From an uncultured Clostridia bacterium (lineage in GTDB: Bacteria; Bacillota; Clostridia; Oscillospirales; Acutalibacteraceae), in the NCBI GenBank assembly GCA_946042285.1, contig CAMGDK010000073.1, forward strand, positions 1-7,363: a DNA stretch of 7,363 bases, given 5' to 3'. The translations under genes and the position numbers were made by a program. Shown in pieces: positions 1-6,082 of the stretch. Numbering within the stretch: the stretch's first letter is position 1; each line of letters starts with the position of its first letter. The notes under the pieces were generated by a model that was given only the letters and a program-made list of their open reading frames with translations, had not been told where the DNA came from and did not search any database.

Positions 1-9
1 GAAGTCTGC

Positions 10-50
10 CAGCGTGTAGAAATCTGTAAATTGACTTTTTCTACACGCTG
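10..50. repeat. Inverted repeat, 13-bp perfect stem
   Basis: CAGCGTGTAGAAA at 10-22 is the exact reverse complement of 38-50, with a 15-nt loop at 23-37. Beyond a C/A mismatch (9/51), bases 5-8 can pair with 52-55, one pair being G-T. It sits directly beside the terminator hairpin at 51-73 and has no T-run of its own on either strand. It may be part of the 3' untranslated region of a + strand gene lying left of the window, or a small repeat element. Its role is unknown. Confidence 0.6.
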
Positions 51-79
51 ACAGGAGTGGTTACCACTCCTGTTTTTTT
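51..79 (+). terminator. Rho-independent terminator for a + strand gene to the left
   Basis: ACAGGAGTGG (51-60) pairs perfectly with 64-73 across a 3-nt loop (61-63), and seven T follow at 73-79. This is the classical form of an intrinsic terminator on the + strand. No + strand gene is visible to the left, so it must serve one outside the window. The T-run overlaps the stop codon of the - strand hydrolase (78-80), so the two genes abut at their 3' ends. On the - strand the same hairpin is not followed by T, so it is a weaker terminator for the hydrolase. Confidence 0.8.
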
Positions 80-1022
80 ACTCCATTGGAAATTCAATCA
101 ATTCATCACCGTCAATATTGCTGTCGTTCATGCAAATTGAATTGACGCCTAAGCTGTTATAGGTTTTGTAATAATAAATACCCTTTGTCACATTTGTGCA
201 GCAGGAGTAGGTTGTCATATAATCCTTGTTTGTATCTCGAATACTGCCGTTAACGACGGCAACACTGTCAAGAATGTGAAAAAATTGTGCAACGCTTTCC
301 TTTTCACCCTTGCCGCATACCGAGCAGGCATTAAGATATGCCGCCTTAACAAATCTTGAGGCTGACGAGAAATCACCCGGCAGTCCAATGCTTCCTGCGC
401 CCTTGCCGAACACCTCTATGTCTTTTGATTTGTTTAACTCACCGTCAGGCAGATTTGGTGTTAGGTTCAAATATTGTGACATGTTTTGCTCGTGCCATTC
501 AAACGGCGGATTGTTTGTCAGCACATCAAACGGATTGTCATGAATGTGCAGTCCGCTTTTTGTTTGCTCGATAACGATTGATTTTTCGCTGTCTGCAATA
601 TGCCAATGAAGAGTCGCAACAGGCATATCGTTGAATGATGAATTTACAATTTCACTTTCGCTCAAAAGCGCTCTTGCCTCGTCGGTATTCTTGCATTTTG
701 ACAAAACCCAAGGGATGATTTCAAACGGTGCGATTGAGTGTTTTTTGTTGCCGATGCTATCATGATAAAATGCACTTTTCGGAAAATTCAATCCTGCCAT
801 ACACAGTCCCTTTTCGTTAACCGCGTCGGCAAAAAGAGGGTAGCCGTCAACAACGCTTGCAGTTCCTATCATGGCAAAATGATTGTCAATATTTTCCTCG
901 TGCTTAAATTTGAATTTATAATTTCTCGCAACGATTACAACACGCTCGCCCCACTTACAGTCGATGTCCATATTCCTGCCGAAGTAAAAATCCTCGGTGC
1001 AAAATCTTAAGCTTGTACACAT
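78..1022 (-). CDS. bsh: Choloylglycine hydrolase family protein, probable bile salt hydrolase
   Basis: This is an Ntn-hydrolase of 314 residues, close to the usual length of about 315-330. Family members cleave the amide bond of conjugated bile salts or penicillin V. Removal of Met1 would expose Cys2 as the N-terminal nucleophile (MCTSLRF). Other expected catalytic positions are visible: Arg16 and Asp19 (FGRNMD), Asn79 (AGLNFP), Asn171 (LTNNP) and Arg223 (GLPGDFSSASRFV). Asn79 matches the Asn82 of bile salt hydrolases, where penicillin V acylases usually have Tyr, which favours bile salts. No signal peptide is seen, so it should be cytoplasmic. The start is well set because Cys2 must follow Met1 and an AAAAGGAG site lies 8 nt upstream (1031-1038). 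It is divergent from the acyltransferase at 1264 and appears to be a single-gene unit. The family is nearly certain; the bile-salt substrate is inferred. Confidence 0.9.
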   Translation of the reverse strand: MCTSLRFCTEDFYFGRNMDIDCKWGERVVIVARNYKFKFKHEENIDNHFAMIGTASVVDGYPLFADAVNEKGLCMAGLNFPKSAFYHDSIGNKKHSIAPFEIIPWVLSKCKNTDEARALLSESEIVNSSFNDMPVATLHWHIADSEKSIVIEQTKSGLHIHDNPFDVLTNNPPFEWHEQNMSQYLNLTPNLPDGELNKSKDIEVFGKGAGSIGLPGDFSSASRFVKAAYLNACSVCGKGEKESVAQFFHILDSVAVVNGSIRDTNKDYMTTYSCCTNVTKGIYYYKTYNSLGVNSICMNDSNIDGDELIEFPME

Positions 1023-1030
1023 ATAAAAAT

Positions 1031-1057
1031 CTCCTTTTAATTGATGAATTTATTATA
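1031..1057 (-). promoter_or_regulatory. Probable -10 box and ribosome binding site of the hydrolase
   Basis: On the - strand a perfect TATAAT (1052-1057) lies 29 nt before the hydrolase ATG, and AAAAGGAG (1031-1038) lies 8 nt before it. This would give a leader of only about 20-25 nt. I could not find a good -35 hexamer at 16-18 nt spacing, so the promoter is either activator dependent or misidentified. The ribosome binding site is firm; the -10 box is tentative. Confidence 0.45.
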
Positions 1058-1126
1058 CCGCAATCAAAATGAATTATGATTGTATATTTTGTAAAATTTT
1101 ATGAAAAACCGCATAAAATCAAGGAA

Positions 1127-1198
1127 TGCAACCGAAGGTTGCACAATTTTTTTGCAGTGCAAACTACAATGTATAGACTTTGTCGTTGCCACATTGTA
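1127..1198 (+). promoter_or_regulatory. Cluster of three inverted repeats upstream of the acyltransferase gene
   Basis: Three symmetric elements lie within 72 bases. TGCAACC (1127-1133) pairs with GGTTGCA (1137-1143) across a GAA loop, with a T7 run at 1147-1153. TTTGCA-G-TGCAAA is a perfect palindrome at 1151-1163. TACAATGT (1165-1172) is inverted as ACATTGTA at 1191-1198. Promoter-like hexamers are present (TTGCAC 1139-1144, TTGCAG 1152-1157, TACAAT 1165-1170), but none is paired at a 16-18 nt spacing, so I do not assign a promoter. The elements could be operator sites or a folded leader that controls the gene at 1264. The symmetry is directly visible; the function is inferred. Confidence 0.4.
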
Positions 1199-1250
1199 CC
1201 ATGAAGACACAGCAAGAGGCTGAACACAAAAATTCAAAAAATGGAAATAT

Positions 1251-1263
1251 AAGGAGATATATT
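1251..1263 (+). promoter_or_regulatory. Ribosome binding site that sets the acyltransferase start
   Basis: AAGGAG at 1251-1256 lies 7 nt before the ATG at 1264. The in-frame upstream candidates, TTG at 1180 and ATG at 1201, have no such site. The protein aligned from 1264 also begins with a plausible E2 catalytic-domain N-terminus, so 1264 is chosen. Confidence 0.85.
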
Positions 1264-2181
1264 ATGAAACAGAATTTAACACCTATTAACACAACACATT
1301 TCGGAATCGCAAGAAAGATTGTATCAAACATGACATCGGAAAGCTGGGAGCAAATTCCTCATGCGGTCGTTACATATAATGCAGATGTCAGGGAGCTTAT
1401 GAATGTAATAAAGGAGATAAACAGCAGTATGTCAAATGACTCAAGAGTAACAATAAATACAGTTATGCTTCGAATTATTGTTGAGGGATTAAAGGCTTGT
1501 CCGGCACTCAACGCTCATCTTAATTTCAACCGCAGATTAGTAAGGGGAAAGTACACTCAATTTGAGGAAATAAATATCTCTATGCCGATGGTATTAAAGA
1601 GCGGTGAAATGATGACGATTAACCTCCACGACATGCACAAAAAATCAATTACTCAAATGCAGCAGGCAATCATTGACAGTAAAAGAAGGGCAGATAATTC
1701 AGACATGAACGAGGTAATGTTTGAGGTGTCGCTCGACAATACTCTTGAGGGCTTGAAGCAAGGTAAAATTCTTCAAACGATAAACAGACTTGTCGGCTCA
1801 AAAACGGGCAAGCATAAGGTTAAAACCCTCAAGGGTAAAGCAAAGAGAGAATACTATTCCATTCCGACAGAGGATAGATTAACAAAGCACGATATTGAGC
1901 AGGGCACAATAACGGTTTCAAATCTCGGCTCGATTTACAGAGAGTGGAGTGGCGAGTGTACTCTTCTCGAAATTATTCCGCCGCAGGTTGCGGCAATCGG
2001 TATCGGCTCAATTCAAAGGACTCCGATTGTTGATGAAAACAAAAATATAGCAGTAGGACAAAGGCTGCCAATCACTATCGCATTTGACCACAGAGCGCTC
2101 GATATGGGCGATGTCGTACCGTTCATGAAAAGGCTTGATCAAATCTTTGCAAATCCTCAAATGATAAAGCAATGGGTGTAA
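1264..2181 (+). CDS. Stand-alone E2-type acyltransferase domain protein (2-oxoacid dehydrogenase acyltransferase family)
   Basis: The 305-residue protein resembles the catalytic domain of dihydrolipoamide acyltransferases, a fold shared with chloramphenicol acetyltransferase. Visible family features are the N-terminal region to about residue 110, the GTITVSNLGS strand (214-223), IIPPQVAAIGIGSI (237-250), and the active-site motif near the C-terminus with His276, Arg277 and Asp280 (FDHRALDMGD). The usual motif is HRxxDG; here Met281 takes the Gly place and Gly follows one residue later. There is no lipoyl domain and no E3-binding domain, and no E1 or E3 gene lies nearby, so it is unlikely to be a normal dehydrogenase core subunit. 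Residues about 165-210 form a lysine/arginine-rich stretch that seems longer than the corresponding loop in typical E2 proteins. It is transcribed divergently from the hydrolase and convergently with the glg operon. The fold is confident; the substrate and acyl donor are unknown. Confidence 0.8.
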   Translation: MKQNLTPINTTHFGIARKIVSNMTSESWEQIPHAVVTYNADVRELMNVIKEINSSMSNDSRVTINTVMLRIIVEGLKACPALNAHLNFNRRLVRGKYTQFEEINISMPMVLKSGEMMTINLHDMHKKSITQMQQAIIDSKRRADNSDMNEVMFEVSLDNTLEGLKQGKILQTINRLVGSKTGKHKVKTLKGKAKREYYSIPTEDRLTKHDIEQGTITVSNLGSIYREWSGECTLLEIIPPQVAAIGIGSIQRTPIVDENKNIAVGQRLPITIAFDHRALDMGDVVPFMKRLDQIFANPQMIKQWV

Positions 2182-2195
2182 ATCAACGAGGACGC

Positions 2196-2224
2196 AAAAA
2201 AAGCACTCTCACCGAGAGTGCTTT
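2196..2224 (-). terminator. Rho-independent terminator of the glg operon
   Basis: AAAGCACTCTC (2200-2210) pairs perfectly over 11 bp with 2214-2224 across a 3-nt loop. Read on the - strand, the stem ends in a run of seven T (2202 to 2196), so it fits an intrinsic terminator about 100 nt beyond the glgA stop. Read on the + strand, only three T follow, so it is at best a weak terminator for the acyltransferase transcript. Part of the stem (2201-2207) could instead pair with AGTGCTT at 2258-2264. Confidence 0.8.
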
Positions 2225-2286
2225 AGACTGTCGATAAAGTGGTCCCAACCACACCGCAGTGCTTAAATAACAAGATTTACTCGTAG

Positions 2287-2312
2287 GGGCGAACATTGTT
2301 CGCCCGCTTTTT
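2287..2312 (+). terminator. Rho-independent terminator of the acyltransferase gene, made of a GC-rich palindrome
   Basis: GGGCGAAC (2287-2294) pairs perfectly with GTTCGCCC (2298-2305) across an ATT loop, and TTTTT follows at 2308-2312 after GC. On the + strand this can end the acyltransferase message about 105 nt after its stop codon. On the - strand no T-run follows. The wording of this palindrome, TAGGGGCGAACATTGTTCGC, resembles short palindromes that I recall as dispersed in Clostridia genomes. That resemblance is memory and not shown here. Confidence 0.6.
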
Positions 2313-2323
2313 GCATATCAAAA

Positions 2324-3742
2324 TTATTTAAGCAACGAGCGATACATCTTAATGTATTCGTTTGCGCTCTTGCCCCAGCTCATATCACTGTCAAGCGCAC
2401 GCTTAACAAGAACATCCCAATTGTCAGAATGGAATGCCTCAACGCCTCTGTAAATTGCACCGAGCATGTCGTAAGCATCGTAGGACTTGAATGTAAATCC
2501 GTTGCCATGACCGTCGCCGCTGTCGGTAATAGAGTCCTTAAGTCCGCCTGTTTCACGAACGATAGGAATAGTGCCGTAGCGAAGAGCAACCATCTGCGAA
2601 AGACCGCACGGCTCTGACTTACTCGGCATGAGGAAGAGGTCTGCACCGGCATAAATCTTTCTTGCAAGGTCGGGGATAAATCCGATTGTAGCAGATACCT
2701 TGTCCGGATACTTGTCGTGGAGGTAACGGAAGAAGTTTTCGTACTCCCATTCACCGCTGCCCAAAACAACATACTGAACATCACGCTCGTAAAGACTCTT
2801 CTCAAGCACTGCTTTCATGAGGTCAACGCCCTTGTGACCTACAAGCCTTGTTACAATACCGATAACAGGCACATTAGGGTTAACCGTAAGCCCCATTGAT
2901 TTTTGAAGCTCCTCCTTGTTCTTAGCCTTGCTTGAGAAATCCTCGCTGTTGTAGTTTGCCCAAATATTAGTATCCGTTTCGGGATTATACCCGTCAACAT
3001 CAATACCGTTAAGGATACCGCAAAGCTTCCAGCTGCGCTGATTAAGAATAGGGTCAAGACCGTGGCTGAACCACGGATCGAGAATTTCCTTTGCGTATGT
3101 CGGAGAAACTGTTGTTACCTTGTTAGCACATTCAATGCCCGCCTTCATGAAATTAACAAGACCGTCGTAAAGAATGAGGTTGTTGTATTCCGGTGCGATG
3201 CCCAAAACATCGTTTAACAGCTCTGTGCCGTATTTGCCTTGATACTGAATGTTGTGGATTGTGAAAACGGTTTTAATGTTTTCAAATCCCATTCTGTTAG
3301 CATAGTAGCAGCTGTAATATAACGGAGTTAAAGCACTCTGCCAGTCGTTGCAGTGAATAATGTCCGGCTTCCAGTCAATAGCCGGAATAATCTCAAGCAC
3401 GGCTCTCGCAAAAAATGCAAATCTCTCTGCATCGTCGTAGTGACCGTAGATACCATCACGCTTGAAATAATACTGATTATCAAGAAAATAATAGATTACG
3501 CCGTTAGCCTTTGCCTCAAAAATACCGCAGTATTGTCTTCTCCAGGAAACAGGAACGGAAATTGATGTGATGAATTTCATCTTGTCCTTAAATTCCTGCT
3601 TGATGCCGTCATAAAGAGGCATAACAACTCGACATCCGATAAGTCTTTTTCTGAGGGCAACCGGAAGCGATCCGGCAACATCGCCGAGACCGCCTGACGC
3701 CATAAAGGGAAGTGCCTCAGAAGTTACATATAAAACCTTCAT
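2324..3742 (-). CDS. glgA: Glycogen synthase (ADP-glucose dependent, GT5)
   Basis: GlgA moves glucose from ADP-glucose onto the non-reducing end of an alpha-1,4-glucan. The 472 residues are the usual length and show the two-domain GT-B plan: an N-terminal GT5 domain (1 to about 255) with MKVLYVTSEALPF, HCNDWQSAL (130-138), TIHNIQYQGKYG (161-172) and NGID (245-248), then a C-terminal domain with Arg299 and Lys304 (TRLVGHKG) and the catalytic Glu377 in SEPCGLSQ (376-383), followed by ETGGLKDSI (397-405). One oddity is that the N-terminal KTGGL signature reads ASGGL (15-19), so the lysine that contacts ADP-glucose in E. coli GlgA is alanine. It is the last gene of the operon, 12 nt after glgD, with a modest GAGGT site (3749-3753) 6 nt before the ATG. 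The identification is secure. Confidence 0.97.
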   Translation of the reverse strand: MKVLYVTSEALPFMASGGLGDVAGSLPVALRKRLIGCRVVMPLYDGIKQEFKDKMKFITSISVPVSWRRQYCGIFEAKANGVIYYFLDNQYYFKRDGIYGHYDDAERFAFFARAVLEIIPAIDWKPDIIHCNDWQSALTPLYYSCYYANRMGFENIKTVFTIHNIQYQGKYGTELLNDVLGIAPEYNNLILYDGLVNFMKAGIECANKVTTVSPTYAKEILDPWFSHGLDPILNQRSWKLCGILNGIDVDGYNPETDTNIWANYNSEDFSSKAKNKEELQKSMGLTVNPNVPVIGIVTRLVGHKGVDLMKAVLEKSLYERDVQYVVLGSGEWEYENFFRYLHDKYPDKVSATIGFIPDLARKIYAGADLFLMPSKSEPCGLSQMVALRYGTIPIVRETGGLKDSITDSGDGHGNGFTFKSYDAYDMLGAIYRGVEAFHSDNWDVLVKRALDSDMSWGKSANEYIKMYRSLLK

Positions 3743-3754
3743 TTTGCTACCTCA

Positions 3755-4873
3755 CTAAATTCTTGTGTTCTTGCTCAGGCAAACAGGGAATGTTTCGGCA
3801 CCCGAAAGCTCTGCGCCGTTCTTTACATCAACATTCTTGTCGGCGATAACGCAGTTAATCTTTGCGTTTTCACCGATAACAGTATCCTGCATGAGAATAG
3901 AGTTTTTGACAACAGCACCCTTTTCAATCTTAACACCCTTGAATACGATGCAGTTTTCAACCTTACCCTCAATGATACAGCCGTCGGCAACAAGTGAGTT
4001 CTTAAGGCTTGAATCCGGACCGTAGATTGTCGGCATATCGTCACGCTCCTTTGTCGAAATAGGAGTGTGGAAAAGCCTTTGCCTGTTTTCCTTCTCAAGA
4101 AGCGACATCGAAACCTCGTAATAGCTTTGAACCGACTCAATAGTGCCGACAAAGCTTTCGGTAGCATCGTAGGCGTGGATTTTAAGATTGTCGATATTAG
4201 CCATGATAACACTGCGCTGGAACGAAACCTCGTTTTTGGAATGTGCAGATGTTACAAGAGTTTCAAGAAGATATTTCTTCATAATCATGATGTTGCATGA
4301 GTAGAATACTTCATCGTCAGTCTTTTTATCGAGGCTGACCTCTGTAATTCTGCCGTTGGCGTCAACATTGTCAAATGTGAGAACAGAGCCGATATTTGAC
4401 GGCATCCTGCCCTTAACGCCGAGAATTGTAATGTCAGCACCGCTCTTCTCGTGAGCATCAAAAAGCTTTGAATAATCAATGGAAAGCACATTGTTACAAT
4501 CAGACATAAGCACATAAGTCTGATTTGACTGATTTAAGAAATTCATGTTGCCGTAAAGCGCGTCAACTCTGTTGCCCCACATTGTAGCACTGCCGATTGA
4601 AAACGGAGGGAGAAGGAAAAGACCGTCTGTCTTTCTGCTTAAATCCCACGGCTTACCTGTACCCACATGGTCCATAAGTGACTGGAAATTAGCGTTTGTT
4701 ACTACGCCTATTTTTGTTACACCGCTTTCAACCATGTTGGAGAGAGGGAAGTCAATCATACGAAAGCGTGAGCAGAACGGCACTGAGCCCATTGTTCTCA
4801 TTTCGGTAAGAGGACCGAGAGCCTCCTCGTGAATGTTTGCAAATACAATACCTAATACTTGTTTTCCGTTCAT
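3755..4873 (-). CDS. glgD: GlgD, non-catalytic partner of ADP-glucose pyrophosphorylase
   Basis: This 372-residue paralogue of GlgC keeps the overall plan: a nucleotidyltransferase-like N-terminal domain with RFRMIDFPLSNMVESGV (36-52), then hexapeptide beta-helix repeats from about residue 288. The catalytic signatures are lost. The GGxGxRL nucleotide loop reads FANIHEEAL (11-19), the SGDHIY segment holding the catalytic Asp reads SDCNNV (124-129), and the FAEKP sugar-phosphate motif is missing around 180. In Bacillus-type systems GlgD pairs with GlgC and raises its activity, so a regulatory role in a GlgC/GlgD hetero-oligomer is expected. The ATG lies 3 nt after the glgC stop, with AGGAGGT (4881-4887) 7 nt upstream inside the last glgC codons, which points to coupled translation. 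The stop is TAG. The identity is secure; the regulatory role comes from family knowledge. Confidence 0.95.
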   Translation of the reverse strand: MNGKQVLGIVFANIHEEALGPLTEMRTMGSVPFCSRFRMIDFPLSNMVESGVTKIGVVTNANFQSLMDHVGTGKPWDLSRKTDGLFLLPPFSIGSATMWGNRVDALYGNMNFLNQSNQTYVLMSDCNNVLSIDYSKLFDAHEKSGADITILGVKGRMPSNIGSVLTFDNVDANGRITEVSLDKKTDDEVFYSCNIMIMKKYLLETLVTSAHSKNEVSFQRSVIMANIDNLKIHAYDATESFVGTIESVQSYYEVSMSLLEKENRQRLFHTPISTKERDDMPTIYGPDSSLKNSLVADGCIIEGKVENCIVFKGVKIEKGAVVKNSILMQDTVIGENAKINCVIADKNVDVKNGAELSGAETFPVCLSKNTRI

Positions 4874-4876
4874 TGC

Positions 4877-6082
4877 TTATACCTCCTCTCCTGCGCTTAT
4901 CATAACGCCCGGCTCGATAAATTTACCCTTTGTAATTGTTGCACCTGCGCCGATTACCGGTATGCCCCATGCTTCAGGGTTTTCAAGATGCTCGGGAATT
5001 TCGCCTATTTTTGCGTCTTCTTCAATAACTGCATTTTCCGCAACTATTGCATAATATACCTTGGCGCCCTTTTTGATTACGGCACCCGGCATGATAACGC
5101 TGTATTTTACATCTGCGCCCTCTTCGATTGTTACATTTGAAGATACAACACTGTAATCAACATTACCCTCAATTTCGCAGCCCTCGCTGATTGATGAGTT
5201 TTCAACAACTGCATTCTTGCCGATATAGTGAGGCGGAGCCAACGGATTTCTCGAGTAAATTCTCCAGCTCTTGTCACTCAGGTCGAGGTCAACATTAGGA
5301 TTGATGATGTCAAGGTTAGCCTCCCAAAGAGAGTCGATTGTGCCGACATCCTTCCAATATCCCTTGAACGGGAATGCAAAAAGTCTTTCGCCTGCATTAA
5401 GCATTGTTGGAATAATGTTTTTACCAAAGTCGTTTGCCGAGCCCTCGGTATTTTCGTCCTGAATAAGATATTGCTTAAGCTTATCCCAGCTGAACACATA
5501 GACGCCCATTGACGCCTTGTTGCTTTTTGGCTCGGCAGGCTTCTCTGCAAATTCGTAAATCTTGTCGTTTTCATCTGTTGCAAGAATACCGAAGCGCGAA
5601 GCCTCCTCCCACGGCACCTCGAGCACGGCGATTGTGCATGCCGCATCGTTTTTCTTGTGGAAGTCAATCATGCTTGCATAATTCATTTTGTAGATATGGT
5701 CGCCTGAAAGAATAACAACATATTCAGGATCATATTTTTCAATGAAATTGATGTTTTGATATATTGCGTTAGCAGTACCCTTGTACCATTCTGCTCCGCC
5801 GATAGCCTCATAAGGAGAAAGAATATGTACACCGCCGTTTTGCCGATCAAGATCCCAAGGCTGACCGTTGCCGAGGTAATCGTTGAGCTCGAGCGGCTGA
5901 TACTGTGTGAGTACACCGACAGTATAAATACCGCTGTTTACGCAGTTTGAAAGAGGAAAGTCAATAATTCTGTAATTACCGCCGTATGGAACAGCAGGCT
6001 TTGCAATGTTTTTTGTAAGAACTCCGAGACGGCTTCCCTGACCGCCTGCAAGGAGCATTGCGACAACCTTATTTTTTGCCAT
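4877..6082 (-). CDS. glgC: Glucose-1-phosphate adenylyltransferase, catalytic subunit
   Basis: GlgC makes ADP-glucose and pyrophosphate from ATP and glucose-1-phosphate, the committed step of bacterial glycogen synthesis. The 401 residues carry an intact nucleotidyltransferase domain: LAGGQGSRLGVLT (11-23), KPAVPYGGNYRIIDFPLSN (28-46), SGDHIYKM (126-133) with the catalytic Asp128, FAEKP (178-182) with Lys181 for the sugar phosphate, and GYWKDVGTI (241-249). A left-handed beta-helix of hexapeptide repeats follows from about residue 285. Because its partner GlgD has lost these motifs, all catalysis should reside here. The ATG overlaps the 3' end of glgB by 14 nt, and AAGGAG (6090-6095) lies 7 nt upstream inside glgB. 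The length and all motifs fit a functional enzyme. Confidence 0.97.
   Translation of the reverse strand: MAKNKVVAMLLAGGQGSRLGVLTKNIAKPAVPYGGNYRIIDFPLSNCVNSGIYTVGVLTQYQPLELNDYLGNGQPWDLDRQNGGVHILSPYEAIGGAEWYKGTANAIYQNINFIEKYDPEYVVILSGDHIYKMNYASMIDFHKKNDAACTIAVLEVPWEEASRFGILATDENDKIYEFAEKPAEPKSNKASMGVYVFSWDKLKQYLIQDENTEGSANDFGKNIIPTMLNAGERLFAFPFKGYWKDVGTIDSLWEANLDIINPNVDLDLSDKSWRIYSRNPLAPPHYIGKNAVVENSSISEGCEIEGNVDYSVVSSNVTIEEGADVKYSVIMPGAVIKKGAKVYYAIVAENAVIEEDAKIGEIPEHLENPEAWGIPVIGAGATITKGKFIEPGVMISAGEEV

Noticed and set aside
1127..1153. Hairpin plus T-run as a simple terminator.
   Set aside because: No + strand gene ends just upstream; the only nearby gene runs the other way from 1022. It is kept only as a possible attenuator or operator element.
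1180..1263. A longer N-terminus for the acyltransferase, starting at TTG 1180 or ATG 1201.
   Set aside because: Neither has a ribosome binding site, the added residues are polar and unlike the family, and the strong AAGGAG lies inside this stretch ahead of ATG 1264.
2225..2286. A small RNA or riboswitch in the glgA/acyltransferase intergenic region.
   Set aside because: Only a weak 5-bp stem (2239-2243/2248-2252) and a repeated AGTGCTT are visible; nothing matches a riboswitch class that I recognise.
2380..2805. A - strand alternate frame inside glgA, and similar long frames inside glgC and glgD (for example 5278-5667 and 3823-4212).
   Set aside because: All lie wholly inside strongly conserved genes in another frame, show no ribosome binding site and have unordered, Arg/Ser/Leu-rich composition typical of shadow frames.
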